Below are positions 1-10,021 of a DNA stretch of 45,916 nucleotides, one piece after another. Positions within the stretch are counted from its first letter, which is position 1; each line of letters opens with the position of its first letter. Source of the stretch: Campylobacter jejuni (GTDB lineage Bacteria; Campylobacterota; Campylobacteria; Campylobacterales; Campylobacteraceae); NCBI RefSeq assembly GCF_002179165.1, contig NZ_NFNY01000087.1, positions 1-45,916 on the forward strand. The letters are read 5' to 3'. Below the pieces are notes generated by a model that was not told the origin of the DNA, did not search any database, and saw only the letters and a program-made list of their open reading frames with translations. The position numbers and the translations under genes are program-made.

Positions 1-49
1 TTCGCCTTTAGCGGTGATTTTGATTATGGTAAAAAAAATTTTTTTCTAA
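1..49 (+). CDS. C-terminal end of a sodium-dependent amino-acid transporter (NSS family), partial
   Basis: Reading from base 2, this is the tail of a gene that enters from the left; it ends SPLAVILIMVKKIFF and stops at TAA 47-49. The tail closely resembles the C-terminus of the complete transporter that follows (SPIAIICVMCYQIF...), so the upstream gene is most likely a tandem paralogue. In C. jejuni I recall two adjacent transporters of this family at this place (Cj0935c and Cj0934c). The next start codon is only 8 bases downstream, and its AAGG ribosome site overlaps this stop, which suggests one operon. Confidence 0.7.
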   Translation, partial: SPLAVILIMVKKIFF

Positions 50-57
50 GGTAAAAA

Positions 58-1407
58 ATGACTGAAAAATTTTCTAAAATCGGTTTTATTTTAGCTGTTG
101 CAGGAGGAGCAGTAGGGCTTGGAAATGCTTGGAAATTTCCGACTTTAAGTGCTGAAAATGGTGGTTTTGTTTTTGTTCTTTTGTATTTATTTTTCACTTT
201 AAGCATAGGTTTTAGTATATTTTTAGCTGAAGTGGCTATGGGGCGTTTAAGTAAAAGTGACTTGGCAAATGCTTATTTTACTTTGGCTAAAAATCACGCA
301 CAAAAATGGCGTTATGGCGGAATTTTTATGCTTGGCGGAATTTTTGTCCTTTCTTTTTATTTGGTGATTATGGGTTGGGTATTAAAATACACCTTAACAA
401 GCCTTTATTATTTGCCTAAGAATTTGGCACAAGCTGGAGCTGATTTTTCTACTTTAATCAGCAATGATTTAAGCACTTCGATTTTATTTTTTGCCTTATC
501 TTTTTTTCTGACTTTGCTAGTTGTGTCTAAGGGTTTGATAAAAGGCATTGAAAGACTTAACGTTGTCATAATGCCAAGCCTTTTTGTTATGCTAATTTTT
601 ATGCTGCTTTATTGTATGAGTTTTCAAAATGGATTTAAAGAGGCTTTTATCTATCTTTTTTATCCTGATTTTTCAAATTTTACACTGAGTTCTATTGCTG
701 AAGCTTTGGGACTTGCATTTTTTACCTTATGTTTGGGTATAGGATGTATTGTTACTTATTCTGCAGCCTTAAATAAAAAAACAAATTTTATCAAAAGTTC
801 TGTTTCTATTGTGCTAATCAATTTGCTTATTTCATTTATTATGGGGCTTATTGTTTTTACTTTTATTTTTGAATTTGGAGCCGATCCACACACACAAGGA
901 GCAGGAATAGTATTTGTATCCTTGATGAGTTTGTTTAATGAGCTTGGGGTTTTAGGTTATATTTTGGCTTTTTGTTTTTTTCTAGCACTTTTCTTTGCCG
1001 GCATCACTTCGGCAGTTTCGATGATAGAACCTTTAACTTTTTATATGGTTAATAATTATAAAATTTCTAGAGTTAAGGCCTTATTTTTTATAGGTTTTAT
1101 TGTATTTTTACTAGGGGTTTGTTGCATTTTATCTCTAAATTCTAATTTTGCTAGTTTTTTTAATTTTTTTGGAAAAGATTTTTTCACTCTTTTAGATAAG
1201 CTTACTTCTAATGTTTTACTTCCTTTGGGGGCGATTGTAAGTTCTATATTTGTAGGTTTTTTTGTAGATCAGAAAAGAATTTATAAAGTATTTTCAAAAT
1301 TTATCAATCGCAGTTTTTTTATGATTTGGTTGTTTTTTATTCGTTTTATATCGCCTATAGCAATTATTTGCGTAATGTGTTATCAAATTTTTGTTAAGAT
1401 TTCTTAG
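58..1407 (+). CDS. Sodium-dependent transporter, neurotransmitter:sodium symporter (LeuT/NSS) family
   Basis: A polytopic inner-membrane protein of 449 residues with about 11-12 hydrophobic segments. It should couple sodium entry to uptake of an amino acid; the substrate cannot be told from sequence. The family hallmark in the first, partly unwound helix is seen at residues 16-28 (GGAVGLGNAWKFP), where glycines and backbone atoms hold sodium and substrate in LeuT. The following NGGFVFVLLY and EVAMGR motifs also match the family. The basic residue after the Trp is Lys where many members have Arg. It is the second of two tandem paralogues and lies just upstream of pycB and pckA, so it may feed amino acids to central metabolism. 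Confidence 0.9.
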   Translation: MTEKFSKIGFILAVAGGAVGLGNAWKFPTLSAENGGFVFVLLYLFFTLSIGFSIFLAEVAMGRLSKSDLANAYFTLAKNHAQKWRYGGIFMLGGIFVLSFYLVIMGWVLKYTLTSLYYLPKNLAQAGADFSTLISNDLSTSILFFALSFFLTLLVVSKGLIKGIERLNVVIMPSLFVMLIFMLLYCMSFQNGFKEAFIYLFYPDFSNFTLSSIAEALGLAFFTLCLGIGCIVTYSAALNKKTNFIKSSVSIVLINLLISFIMGLIVFTFIFEFGADPHTQGAGIVFVSLMSLFNELGVLGYILAFCFFLALFFAGITSAVSMIEPLTFYMVNNYKISRVKALFFIGFIVFLLGVCCILSLNSNFASFFNFFGKDFFTLLDKLTSNVLLPLGAIVSSIFVGFFVDQKRIYKVFSKFINRSFFMIWLFFIRFISPIAIICVMCYQIFVKIS

Positions 1408-1431
1408 ATTATTTCATATGAGGAAAAATAA

Positions 1432-3225
1432 ATGGCTAAAAAATTTATAGATATTATGGATACAAGTTTTAGGGATGGGTTTCAATCTGTTTATGGAGCC
1501 AGAGTTTTAATGGGGGATTTTTTTCCTGCAGTAGAAGCAGCCAAAGAAGCAGGAATAACCCATTTTGAATTTGGTGGTGGGGCAAGATTTCAAAGTCTTT
1601 ATTTTTATCTTAATGAAGATGCCTTTCTTATGATGGATAAATTCCGTTCTATTGTTGGAAAAGATGCAAATTTGCAGACTTTAGCAAGAGGGGTAAATAC
1701 TGTTACTTTAGATACAGGAAGCAAGGAATTAATTGATTTGCATGCAAAATTATTTGCAAAACACGGAACCACTACAATCAGAAATTTTGACGCATTAAAT
1801 GATGTAAATAATCTTAAATTTAGTGGAGAATGTATAAAAAAATACGGATTAAAACACGAAATTACTATTACTTTAATGGATTTACCACCACATTGTATTG
1901 GTGCGCATGATGTGCTTTTTTATGAGAAAATTTTAAAAGAAATTTTAGCCGCAGAAATTCCTTTTGATAGCGTTTGTTTTAAAGACGCAAGCGGAACTTC
2001 AAATCCAAATAAGATTTATGAAACAATAAAAATGGCAAGAAAAATTTTGCCACAAAATACACATATAAGACTTCACACTCACGAAACTGCAGGAGTTAGT
2101 ATAGCTTGTTATTTGGCCGCTTTAGAAGCTGGAGTTGATGGTATTGATTTGGCTGCAAGTCCAGTAAGTGGCGGAACTTCCCAGCCTGATATTTTGACCA
2201 TGATGCACGCTGTAAAAGGAAAGGATTATGATTTAGGTGGATTGGAAGAAGAAAAAATTTTAAAATATGAAGAAGTTTTAAAAGATTGCTTAAAAGATTA
2301 TTTTCTACCGCCTGAAGCAACCATGGTAAGCCCTTTGATTCCTTTTTCGCCTATGCCAGGTGGAGCTTTAACTGCAAATACTCAAATGATGAGAGATAAT
2401 AATATTTTAGATAAATTTCCACAAGTAATTTATGCCATGCGTGAAGTGGTTGAAAAAGGTGGTTTTGGCACTTCTGTAACTCCTGTTTCTCAGTTTTATT
2501 TTCAACAAGCTTTTAATAATGTTATGTTTGGGCCTTGGAAAAAAATTGCAGAAGGCTATGGAAAAATGGTACTTGGATATTTTGGTAAAACTCCTGTTGA
2601 GCCAGATAGTGAGATTGTAGAGCTTGCAGCAAAACAGCTAAATTTAAAGCCAACCGCGGAACTTGCTATCGATATAGCGGATAAAGATGAAACAAAAAGT
2701 ATAGCCTATACTAAAGTTTTACTTGAAAAAGAAGGCATAGAAACAAGTGAAGAAAATATTTTCATCGCAGCAGCTTGCAAAGAAAAAGGCATAGCATTTT
2801 TAAAAGGCGAAGCAAAAGTAAATGTGCGTAAGATTAGCACTATGCCAAAACCAAATTTAGTTAGTGCAAATGAAAACAAATTCACCGTTTCTGTTAATGG
2901 TAATAAATATCATGTGGAAGTGAGTGAAGGTTTTGATAAAGATGTAAATATTAAAAGTGTTCAAAAAGCGGGAGAAATCCAAGAAAATAAAGTGCAAAAT
3001 TCAGATTTAAATGAAGGCATACAAGCAGGAATTTCTGGCAATGTGTTTAAAATTTATATTAGTGAAGGTGAAAAAGTAAAATCCGGTCAAGTGATTATGG
3101 TTTTAGAAGCGATGAAAATGGAAATAGAAGTTAATGCACCAAAAGATGGTATAATAGAACAAATTTGTGTCAAAACTGGCGATAGTGTTAGCGAGAGTGA
3201 ATTAGTAGCAATATATAAGAAATAA
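1432..3225 (+). CDS. pycB: Pyruvate carboxylase subunit B (carboxyltransferase plus biotin carrier)
   Basis: This subunit of the split pyruvate carboxylase carries carboxyltransferase and biotin-carrier domains; it makes oxaloacetate from pyruvate together with a biotin carboxylase subunit (PycA) encoded elsewhere. An HMGL-like TIM barrel begins with DTSFRDGFQS at residues 10-19. The catalytic-type lysine is in CFKDASG (K184), and the metal-binding HTH histidines are H215 and H217. The C-terminal lipoyl/biotinyl domain has EAMKM with the biotin-accepting lysine at K562. The length (597 residues) is normal for the family. Oxaloacetate decarboxylase alpha has the same architecture, but no beta or gamma subunit gene is adjacent and pckA follows, which favours anaplerosis. 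The ATG has a GAGGAAA ribosome site at about 1420. Confidence 0.93.
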   Translation: MAKKFIDIMDTSFRDGFQSVYGARVLMGDFFPAVEAAKEAGITHFEFGGGARFQSLYFYLNEDAFLMMDKFRSIVGKDANLQTLARGVNTVTLDTGSKELIDLHAKLFAKHGTTTIRNFDALNDVNNLKFSGECIKKYGLKHEITITLMDLPPHCIGAHDVLFYEKILKEILAAEIPFDSVCFKDASGTSNPNKIYETIKMARKILPQNTHIRLHTHETAGVSIACYLAALEAGVDGIDLAASPVSGGTSQPDILTMMHAVKGKDYDLGGLEEEKILKYEEVLKDCLKDYFLPPEATMVSPLIPFSPMPGGALTANTQMMRDNNILDKFPQVIYAMREVVEKGGFGTSVTPVSQFYFQQAFNNVMFGPWKKIAEGYGKMVLGYFGKTPVEPDSEIVELAAKQLNLKPTAELAIDIADKDETKSIAYTKVLLEKEGIETSEENIFIAAACKEKGIAFLKGEAKVNVRKISTMPKPNLVSANENKFTVSVNGNKYHVEVSEGFDKDVNIKSVQKAGEIQENKVQNSDLNEGIQAGISGNVFKIYISEGEKVKSGQVIMVLEAMKMEIEVNAPKDGIIEQICVKTGDSVSESELVAIYKK

Positions 3226-3240
3226 TTTTAAGGTTGTAAT

Positions 3241-4815
3241 ATGGAAAAATTTAAAAATTTAGGTTTAGAAAATATTAAAAAGGTTTATCATAATTTAAGT
3301 TATGAAGAGCTTTTTGAGCATGAAAATGAAAATAAAGAAGGTGTTTGCACAGAGAATGGAACTTTTGCTGTGGATACAGGGATTTTTACAGGTAGAAGTC
3401 CAAAAGATAAGTATTTTGTCAAGCAAGATCCATCACAAAAATATATAGCTTGGGGAAAAATAAATCAAGCTATTACAAAAGAACTTTTTGACAAGCTTTT
3501 AACCAAGGCTAGAAAAGAATTAAGCAATAAAGAAATTTATGTGCAAGATGTCTATTGTGGAGCTTCTTTACAAAGTCGCAAAGCAGTAAGATTTGTAACT
3601 GAAATTGCATGGCAGGCTCATTTTGTAAAAAATATGTTTATTCGTCCAAGTGAAAAAGAGTTGGAGAATTTTAATCCTGATTTTGTGGTATATAATGCGT
3701 GCAAGTGCGTTAATGATGAGTTTAAAGAAGATGGTTTAAATTCTGAAGTTTTTGTGATTTTTGATATAGAAGAAAATATCGCGGTAATCGGCGGTACCTG
3801 GTATGGTGGAGAGATGAAAAAAGGGATTTTTTCTATGATGAATTATTGGTTACCACTTGAAAATAAACTTCCTATGCATTGCAGTGCAAATGTGGGAGAA
3901 AAAGGCGATGTGGCACTTTTCTTTGGTTTAAGCGGGACAGGAAAAACCACTCTTTCAACCGATCCAAAAAGAAAATTAATAGGCGATGATGAGCATGGTT
4001 GGGATGATGAGGGTGTATTTAATTTTGAAGGGGGTTGTTATGCAAAAACTATCAATCTTGATCCTGAACATGAGCCTGAAATTTATGGAGCAATAAAAAG
4101 AAATGCATTGTTAGAAAATGTGGTTTTAAGAAATGATAAAAGTGTGGATTATAGCGATGCTTCAAAAACTGAAAATACAAGAGTGTCTTATCCTATCGAA
4201 CATATAGAAAATCATGAACCAAGCTTAAAAGCAGGACATCCAAAAAACATTATTTTTCTAAGTGCAGATGCTTTTGGAATTTTGCCTCCTGTAAGCAAGC
4301 TTAGCAAAGAACAAGCGATGTATTATTTTTTAAGTGGTTATACAGCCAAAGTAGCAGGAACAGAACGCGGTATTACGGAACCTCAAGCAACATTCTCGGC
4401 TTGCTTTGGTGAGCCTTTTATGCCTTTGCATCCAACAGTTTATGCAAGATTGCTTGGGGAAAAAATTGACAAGCAAGAAGTTAGCGTTTATCTTGTGAAT
4501 ACGGGTTGGAGCGGTGGAAGCTATGGTACAGGTAAAAGAATGAGTATTAAAGCGACTAGAGCTTGTATCAATGCGATTTTAGACGGAAGCATTAAAGAGT
4601 GTGAATTTGAAAATTTTGATGTGTTTAATTTAGCGATTCCTAAAGCTTTGGATGGGGTGGAAACTTCTTTATTAAACCCTATGAATACTTGGGCTAACAA
4701 AGATGAATTTATCGCTACAAGAGATAAATTAGCAAAAATGTTTAATGAAAATTTTAAACGCTACGAAGATGTAAAAGAGGGTGTAGAATATAGCAAATTC
4801 GGACCTAAAATTTGA
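3241..4815 (+). CDS. pckA: Phosphoenolpyruvate carboxykinase (ATP)
   Basis: Cytoplasmic gluconeogenic enzyme that converts oxaloacetate and ATP to phosphoenolpyruvate, CO2 and ADP. The ATP-type P-loop [11 protein letters not shown] is at residues 229-239 (lysine K235). The metal-binding kinase-2 segment [10 protein letters not shown] follows, and ACFGEPF lies nearer the C-terminus. The 524-residue length is typical of the ATP-dependent class. It sits 15 bases after pycB and 9 bases before argH, so it is probably cotranscribed with both. Together PycB and PckA connect amino-acid-derived pyruvate and TCA intermediates to sugar synthesis in an organism that does not live on glucose. Confidence 0.97.
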   Translation: MEKFKNLGLENIKKVYHNLSYEELFEHENENKEGVCTENGTFAVDTGIFTGRSPKDKYFVKQDPSQKYIAWGKINQAITKELFDKLLTKARKELSNKEIYVQDVYCGASLQSRKAVRFVTEIAWQAHFVKNMFIRPSEKELENFNPDFVVYNACKCVNDEFKEDGLNSEVFVIFDIEENIAVIGGTWYGGEMKKGIFSMMNYWLPLENKLPMHCSANVGEKGDVALFFGLSGTGKTTLSTDPKRKLIGDDEHGWDDEGVFNFEGGCYAKTINLDPEHEPEIYGAIKRNALLENVVLRNDKSVDYSDASKTENTRVSYPIEHIENHEPSLKAGHPKNIIFLSADAFGILPPVSKLSKEQAMYYFLSGYTAKVAGTERGITEPQATFSACFGEPFMPLHPTVYARLLGEKIDKQEVSVYLVNTGWSGGSYGTGKRMSIKATRACINAILDGSIKECEFENFDVFNLAIPKALDGVETSLLNPMNTWANKDEFIATRDKLAKMFNENFKRYEDVKEGVEYSKFGPKI

Positions 4816-4824
4816 GGCAATAGA

Positions 4825-6207
4825 ATGAAAAATGAAATGTGGTCAGGTCGCTTTAGTGAAGCAAGTGATGAGCTTTTAAAAGAATTTAATGCAAGTTTAA
4901 ATATAGATAAAATTTTATTTGAAGAAGATATTAAAGGATCTATTGCTCATGCTAGTATGCTTGAGAGTTGTGAAATTTTAACGAGTGATGAGTTAAAAGC
5001 TATTGTAAAAGGTTTAGATCAGATTAAAAGCGAGATAGAGCAGGGTAAATTTGTTTTTGATATTAAGGACGAAGATATTCATATGGCGGTAGAAAAACGC
5101 CTAAGTGAGATTATAGGAAGCGATATAGGCGGGAGACTTCATACCGCTAGAAGTAGAAACGATCAGGTTGCAACTGATTTTAAACTTTTTGTAAAAAAAT
5201 CTCATAATGAGCTTATTTTGCTTTTAAAAGAACTTATTAAAAATATTCTTCTTCATGCTAAAGAACATAAAAATACTATTATGCCAAGCTTTACACACTT
5301 GCAACACGCACAACCAATCAGTTTTTCTTTTTATATTTTAGCCTATGCTTTTATGTTTATGCGTGATATAAAGCGTTTGCAAAATAGTTTAGAGCTTGCT
5401 GATTTTTCTCCGCTTGGTTCTTGTGCTTGCGCAGGAACTAGTTATACAACAAATCGCGAATTTAGTGCTAATATGCTTGGTTTTAAAGGTATTATGCCAA
5501 ATGCAATGGATGGGGTAAGTGATAGGGATTTTGCTCTTGATTTACTATATGATATAGCGGTGATTTTTACTCACACTTCAAGACTTTGTGAAGAAATGAT
5601 TTTATTTTCTAGTTCAGAATTTGGTTTTTTAACTATAAGTGATAGTTTTTCAACCGGAAGTTCTATTATGCCACAGAAAAAAAACCCTGATGTTTGTGAG
5701 CTTATACGCGGAAAAACGGGACGAGTTTATGGGAATTTGATTTCACTTTTAACCATAATGAAAGCCTTGCCATTAGCATACAATAAAGATATGCAAGAAG
5801 ATAAAGCTGGGCTTTTTGATAGCGTGAAAACCGCAAAAGAAAGCTTAGTTATTTTAAATGCTATGTTAAAAGAAATTAAAGTTAATAAAGAAAATATGTT
5901 AAAAGCTTGTCAGAAAGGGCATTTACTAGCTACTGATTTGGCAGATTATTTGGTGCGTGAAAAAAATATTCCTTTTAGAAAAGCACATTTTATCGTAGGA
6001 AGAGTAGTTGCAGAGGCTGAAAAACAAGGTATTGATATAAGTGAAATCAAAGATTTGTCTAAAATTGATCCTATTTTTGATGCAAAAGCAATGAGACTTT
6101 TAAATTTTGAAAATTCTCTAAATTCTAAACAAAGCGAAGGCTCAAGCTCTGTAAAAAGCGTAGAAAAACAAATTCAAATTTTACAGGAATTTATAGCTCG
6201 TTTTTAG
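4825..6207 (+). CDS. argH: Argininosuccinate lyase
   Basis: Last step of arginine biosynthesis: argininosuccinate is split to arginine and fumarate by a cytoplasmic homotetramer of the fumarase/aspartase superfamily. The superfamily signature [11 protein letters not shown] is at residues 278-288 and carries the catalytic serine loop. The N-terminal MWSGRFSE start and the [13 protein letters not shown] segment are characteristic of ArgH. At 460 residues it is full length. It ends the plus-strand operon; its stop codon lies directly against a hairpin terminator shared with ychF on the other strand. Confidence 0.97.
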   Translation: MKNEMWSGRFSEASDELLKEFNASLNIDKILFEEDIKGSIAHASMLESCEILTSDELKAIVKGLDQIKSEIEQGKFVFDIKDEDIHMAVEKRLSEIIGSDIGGRLHTARSRNDQVATDFKLFVKKSHNELILLLKELIKNILLHAKEHKNTIMPSFTHLQHAQPISFSFYILAYAFMFMRDIKRLQNSLELADFSPLGSCACAGTSYTTNREFSANMLGFKGIMPNAMDGVSDRDFALDLLYDIAVIFTHTSRLCEEMILFSSSEFGFLTISDSFSTGSSIMPQKKNPDVCELIRGKTGRVYGNLISLLTIMKALPLAYNKDMQEDKAGLFDSVKTAKESLVILNAMLKEIKVNKENMLKACQKGHLLATDLADYLVREKNIPFRKAHFIVGRVVAEAEKQGIDISEIKDLSKIDPIFDAKAMRLLNFENSLNSKQSEGSSSVKSVEKQIQILQEFIARF

Positions 6208-6233
6208 AATGTTTAGGTAAAAACCTAAACATT
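6208..6233. terminator. Bidirectional terminator between argH and ychF
   Basis: A perfect 11-base inverted repeat: AATGTTTAGGT at 6208-6218, loop AAAA, and ACCTAAACATT at 6223-6233. It starts on the first base after the argH stop. Its right arm contains the ychF stop codon (TAG on the minus strand, 6225-6227) and the codons before it. Short A/T runs on either side suit termination from both directions. Confidence 0.75.
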
Positions 6234-7328
6234 AAACCTAAAGTGCATTATATCGCCATCTAAGACAAGATAGTCTTTTCCTTCAAGGCGAAGTTTTCCC
6301 GCTTCTTTAGCTCCATTTTCGCCCTTATAAGCAATATAATCTTCATAAGAAATTACTTCCGCTTTAATAAAGCCTTTTTCAAAGTCATTGTGGATCACGC
6401 TTGCAGCTTTTGGAGCTTTCCAGCCTTTTTTAATTGTCCAAGAACGCACTTCTACTACTCCAGCAGTAAAATAGCTTATAAGTCCAAGTTTGGCAAAAGC
6501 AGTGCGTATGATTTGATCAAGTCCGCTTTCATTTACACCTAAAGAACTTAAAAATTCAGAGCTTTCTTCATCGCTTAAGCCGACCAATTCTTCTTCTATT
6601 TTTGCACAAAGTTTTATCACTTCATGATTATTTTTTTTCGCGTATTCTTTTAAGGTTTTAACATATTCATTATCTTTGCTAATACCATTTTCATCGACAT
6701 TTGCTCCATAAATCACTTCTTTTGCAGAAAGCAGTCTTAATTCTTTAATAAGCGCTTTAAAAATTTCATTTTCTTTTTGCGGATAAGAAGAAGCTGCTAA
6801 ACCTTTGTTTAGATGTTCAAGTAAAGAATTTGCAATTTCAAGACTTTCTTTTACACCTTTAGCATTTGCTTTTGCTTCTTTGTTAAGCTTTTCTATTTTT
6901 TTACTAAGTTGTTCTATGTCTGCTAAAATCAGTTCTGTGTTGATAATCTCAACATCTCTTAAAGGATCAACTCCGCCTTCAACATGGGTGATATTTTCTT
7001 CATCAAAACAACGCACAATGTGTAAAATCACTTCGGTTTCGCGTATATTTGAAAGGAATTTATTGCCCAAGCCTTCGCCTTTACTTGCACCTTTTACAAG
7101 TCCTGCAATATCTACAAATTCTATTAAAGAATGTATGATTTTTTCAGGTTTTACGATTTTTGCAAGCTCATTAAGCCTTAAATCAGGAACTTCAACCATA
7201 GCTTTATTAGGTTCTATGGTGCAAAAAGGATAATTCGCACTTTGGGCATTTTGTGCCTTGGTTAAGGCATTAAAAGTGGTTGATTTTCCAACATTTGGAA
7301 GACCTACTATACCAACACTTAGGCTCAT
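6225..7328 (-). CDS. ychF: Redox-regulated ATPase YchF (Obg-family, OLA1 type)
   Basis: A translation-factor P-loop protein of the Obg/OLA1 group that binds ribosomes; family members hydrolyse ATP rather than GTP. The G1 motif GLPNVGKST is at residues 9-17, and G3 is in DIAGLVKGASKGEGLGN. The central coiled-coil insert and the C-terminal TGS domain with its conserved HNDFEKGFIKAEV are all present. At 367 residues it is full length. Its ATG overlaps the end of pepA by 4 bases (ATGA), so it is the last gene of the rpiB-ychF operon. A 142-residue open frame on the opposite strand inside it is only a shadow. Confidence 0.96.
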   Translation of the reverse strand: MSLSVGIVGLPNVGKSTTFNALTKAQNAQSANYPFCTIEPNKAMVEVPDLRLNELAKIVKPEKIIHSLIEFVDIAGLVKGASKGEGLGNKFLSNIRETEVILHIVRCFDEENITHVEGGVDPLRDVEIINTELILADIEQLSKKIEKLNKEAKANAKGVKESLEIANSLLEHLNKGLAASSYPQKENEIFKALIKELRLLSAKEVIYGANVDENGISKDNEYVKTLKEYAKKNNHEVIKLCAKIEEELVGLSDEESSEFLSSLGVNESGLDQIIRTAFAKLGLISYFTAGVVEVRSWTIKKGWKAPKAASVIHNDFEKGFIKAEVISYEDYIAYKGENGAKEAGKLRLEGKDYLVLDGDIMHFRFNV

Positions 7329-8776
7329 TTATTTTTCCTCAAAAGATGAATTAAAAAATTAACACACATTCTAACACCAGCACCACCAGCACCAAAGTTA
7401 TTATACCCCCAAGATTTTTCAGTATAAGCAGGTCCTGCTATATCAAGATGTAGCCATTTATCCTTATATTCTTTGCGTATGAATTTATCCAAAAATAAAC
7501 CCGCGGTAATCGCACCACCATAGCGACTTGAAGCGGTATTGCTAACATCAGCGATATTGGATTTTATGAGTTCTTTTAAGTGTGGATTAAAATGTAAGAT
7601 GGTTGTGTATTCTCCGCTTTTTTTAGAGTTCAGATAAAATTCATTTTGCAACTCTTCATTGTTTCCCATAATTCCGCTTGTAAATTCTCCAAGTCCTACG
7701 ACGCAAGCACCTGTAAGAGTGGCCATATCAATAAGCAAATCAGGTTTTAAATCTTGTGCAAAAGATAGACAATCAGCTAAAACTAAGCGACCTTCAGCGT
7801 CTGTATTTCTTACTTCTATGCTTACACCTTCGCGAGAAATTAAAACATCATCAGGTTTATAAGCGTTTCCGCCTATCATATTTTCAGTAGCACCTAAAAT
7901 ACAATGAATTTCAAGTTCTAGGCCAAGTTCTGCTACAGCTTTAATAATGCCCATTGCAGCTGCAGCACCGCTTTTATCAGCTTTCATTGTAAGCATATAA
8001 TCAGCAGGTTTTAGACTAAGTCCGCCGCTATCATAAGTTAAACCTTTGCCTACAAATACTACGCGTTTTTTCGCATTTTTTGCTTTATAACTAAGATGGA
8101 TAAGGCGTGGTGGATGTATTGAGGCTTTATTTACAGCTAGAAAAGCATTCATTTTTTCTTTAGCAAGGAATTTTTCATCATAAATTTTACAAGTAATATT
8201 TTTATTTTCTTTGGCTAAATTTTGTGCATCTTCTGCCATTTTTAAAGGAGTATAAATTTCAGGAATTTCATTGACTATATCTTTGGTAAAATTGGTTGCA
8301 TTTGCTAGAATTTCGCCACGATTTATTCCTATTTTGGCTTCTTCAAGGCTAAATTTTTTGGCATTAAGCTCATTGCTTGAAATGATAAATTTTTCTAAAG
8401 AGCTTTGTTTTTTATCGCTTTTATATTTATCAAATTTATAAGCCCCAAAAAGCACGCCCTCAACCAAGGATGTAAAACTTCTTACAACACAATCACCCAC
8501 TATGCTAGGAAGTTTTACGCTTTTAATGTTTAATTTTTCTAAACTTTTATAAGCCAAACAAAGAGCAAGTCTTATATCTTCATAGCTTAGACTTTTAAGC
8601 TCTATAAAAAGTTTTTTGTTTTGAAGATCGAGGCAAATTCCTTCACCTTTATAATTATTTAATTTGAAAAAATCTTTTTCTTGGGTAAATTTTTTTAGAT
8701 TTTTATCTTGTATAAAAACAAGTTCAAAGTCAGCTTTTATGGTATTAAGACTTTTATCGCTAAATTCAAATTTCAT
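7325..8776 (-). CDS. pepA: Leucyl aminopeptidase (M17, PepA)
   Basis: Cytoplasmic two-metal aminopeptidase that trims N-terminal residues from peptides. The M17 signature NTDAEGRL is at residues 324-331, with metal ligands D326 and E328 and the catalytic-type R330. The other metal and catalytic positions are in GKGLTYDSGG (K244, D249) and MKADKSG (D267). The N-terminal macro-like domain is present and the length (483) is normal. It overlaps dedA upstream and ychF downstream by 4 bases each. With CstA and several amino-acid importers in this window it fits a peptide and amino-acid based diet. Confidence 0.96.
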   Translation of the reverse strand: MKFEFSDKSLNTIKADFELVFIQDKNLKKFTQEKDFFKLNNYKGEGICLDLQNKKLFIELKSLSYEDIRLALCLAYKSLEKLNIKSVKLPSIVGDCVVRSFTSLVEGVLFGAYKFDKYKSDKKQSSLEKFIISSNELNAKKFSLEEAKIGINRGEILANATNFTKDIVNEIPEIYTPLKMAEDAQNLAKENKNITCKIYDEKFLAKEKMNAFLAVNKASIHPPRLIHLSYKAKNAKKRVVFVGKGLTYDSGGLSLKPADYMLTMKADKSGAAAAMGIIKAVAELGLELEIHCILGATENMIGGNAYKPDDVLISREGVSIEVRNTDAEGRLVLADCLSFAQDLKPDLLIDMATLTGACVVGLGEFTSGIMGNNEELQNEFYLNSKKSGEYTTILHFNPHLKELIKSNIADVSNTASSRYGGAITAGLFLDKFIRKEYKDKWLHLDIAGPAYTEKSWGYNNFGAGGAGVRMCVNFLIHLLRKNK

Positions 8777-9462
8777 TGTTTTTTCCTTTTTTCTTTAAGT
8801 ATAGCTTTTTCAATTTGCTTGAAAGTAAAAATAAGCAAAGATAAAAAGCATATGATAATAATAGCAGCCAAATACCAATGTTCTTTTGCCCAGTGTAAAA
8901 AGCTTTGAATCAGATCTCCAAAGTGCCAAGCTAGAAGTATAGTGATGGCAGCCCACACCCAAGCACTAAAAAGATTAATAATCGCAAATTTTTTAGCACT
9001 ATAGCGGGTAATACCTATGCTCATAGGAATTACAGTTCTAAAACCATACATATATCGTTGTATGAAAATAATAGGCCAGCCAAAGCGTTGCAAAAGTAAG
9101 TGTGCCACGGCAAATTTACGCCTTTGAGAGCGAAGTTTTTTTTGTATATAGCGTTTGTTATATCTGCCGATATAAAAATAAATTTGATCGCCGACAAAGC
9201 CACCAAGTCCTGCTACAAAAATTGCTAAAGCAACATGCATTTTTCCATCATGTGCTGCAAGTCCAGCAAAAATAAGTCCGAGTTCGCCCTCTAAAATGCT
9301 CCAGCAAAAAAGAATCAAATAGCCCCAAGTTTCGACATGTTTATTCCAAATCCCTATAATAAATTCTTCCAAGGAAAAGTCATTTTTAATTAAGCCGTGA
9401 ATTCCATAGGCAACTAAAGCAACTAAAGCAATAAAAATAAAAATTTTAAACCATTTTTTCAT
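8773..9462 (-). CDS. DedA/SNARE-associated family membrane protein
   Basis: An inner-membrane protein of the DedA (VTT domain) family. Members act in lipid-carrier or phospholipid flipping, for example return of undecaprenyl phosphate, and affect envelope integrity; the exact substrate here is unknown. About five hydrophobic segments are visible. Family motifs are GGFVGDQIYFYIGRY and the RYMYGFRT...PMSIG stretch followed by W-containing helices. I chose the second ATG (9462, 229 residues) over the first (9468) because AGGAG at 9470-9474 is 1 base from the first and 7 bases from the second. It overlaps pepA by 4 bases. Confidence 0.9.
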   Translation of the reverse strand: MKKWFKIFIFIALVALVAYGIHGLIKNDFSLEEFIIGIWNKHVETWGYLILFCWSILEGELGLIFAGLAAHDGKMHVALAIFVAGLGGFVGDQIYFYIGRYNKRYIQKKLRSQRRKFAVAHLLLQRFGWPIIFIQRYMYGFRTVIPMSIGITRYSAKKFAIINLFSAWVWAAITILLAWHFGDLIQSFLHWAKEHWYLAAIIIICFLSLLIFTFKQIEKAILKEKRKKQ

Positions 9463-9472
9463 CGGCATTCTC

Positions 9473-10021
9473 CTAAAATTCTAAAACGCTATATACAGAA
9501 CATAATTTTTGCAATTTTTCTGCACCGCCTAAATCTTTTAAATTCATTAAAAAACAAGCTTCAATACATTCTGCCCCAGCTTTTTTTATAAGTTCAAAAG
9601 AAGCAAGTGCTGTTCCTCCTGTTGCTATAAGATCATCAACAAGTAAAACTTTTGCATTTTTAATATTTCTAAAAGCATCTTGGTGGATTTCTACTTTATC
9701 GGTTCCATATTCAAGCTCATATTCGCAAGAATAAGTGCTTGCAGGGAGTTTTCCTAGCTTACGTATAGGTACAAAAGGTAAATTTAATCTTGCACAAATC
9801 ATTGCTGCAAAGATAAAACCTCTGCTTTCAGTCCCTGCTATAAAATCTAAATTCATATCTTTATAGCGTTCGCTTAAGTGATCCAGTAAAAAAGATAAAG
9901 CTTTTTGATTGTTAAGTAGGGTTGTAATATCTCTAAAAATAATACCTTCTTTTGGAAAATTTGGAATAACTCGTATGCTTTGAGATAAAAATTGCTGTTC
10001 TTCTTGTGTAAGTATTTTCAT
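9473..10021 (-). CDS. apt: Adenine phosphoribosyltransferase
   Basis: Purine salvage enzyme: adenine plus PRPP gives AMP and pyrophosphate. The PRPP-binding signature [14 protein letters not shown] is at residues 125-138. The ESRGFIFA loop and the N-terminal P.FPK.GI.F.DIT segment are also typical. At 182 residues it is normal. CGAGG lies 7-8 bases ahead of the ATG. Its start overlaps the preceding coiled-coil protein gene by 4 bases. rpiB and apt in one operon both concern ribose phosphate and PRPP metabolism. Confidence 0.95.
   Translation of the reverse strand: MKILTQEEQQFLSQSIRVIPNFPKEGIIFRDITTLLNNQKALSFLLDHLSERYKDMNLDFIAGTESRGFIFAAMICARLNLPFVPIRKLGKLPASTYSCEYELEYGTDKVEIHQDAFRNIKNAKVLLVDDLIATGGTALASFELIKKAGAECIEACFLMNLKDLGGAEKLQKLCSVYSVLEF

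Noticed and set aside
6805-7233. 142-codon open frame on the plus strand
   Set aside because: It lies wholly within ychF on the other strand, has no ribosome site or recognisable product, and ychF has complete motifs.
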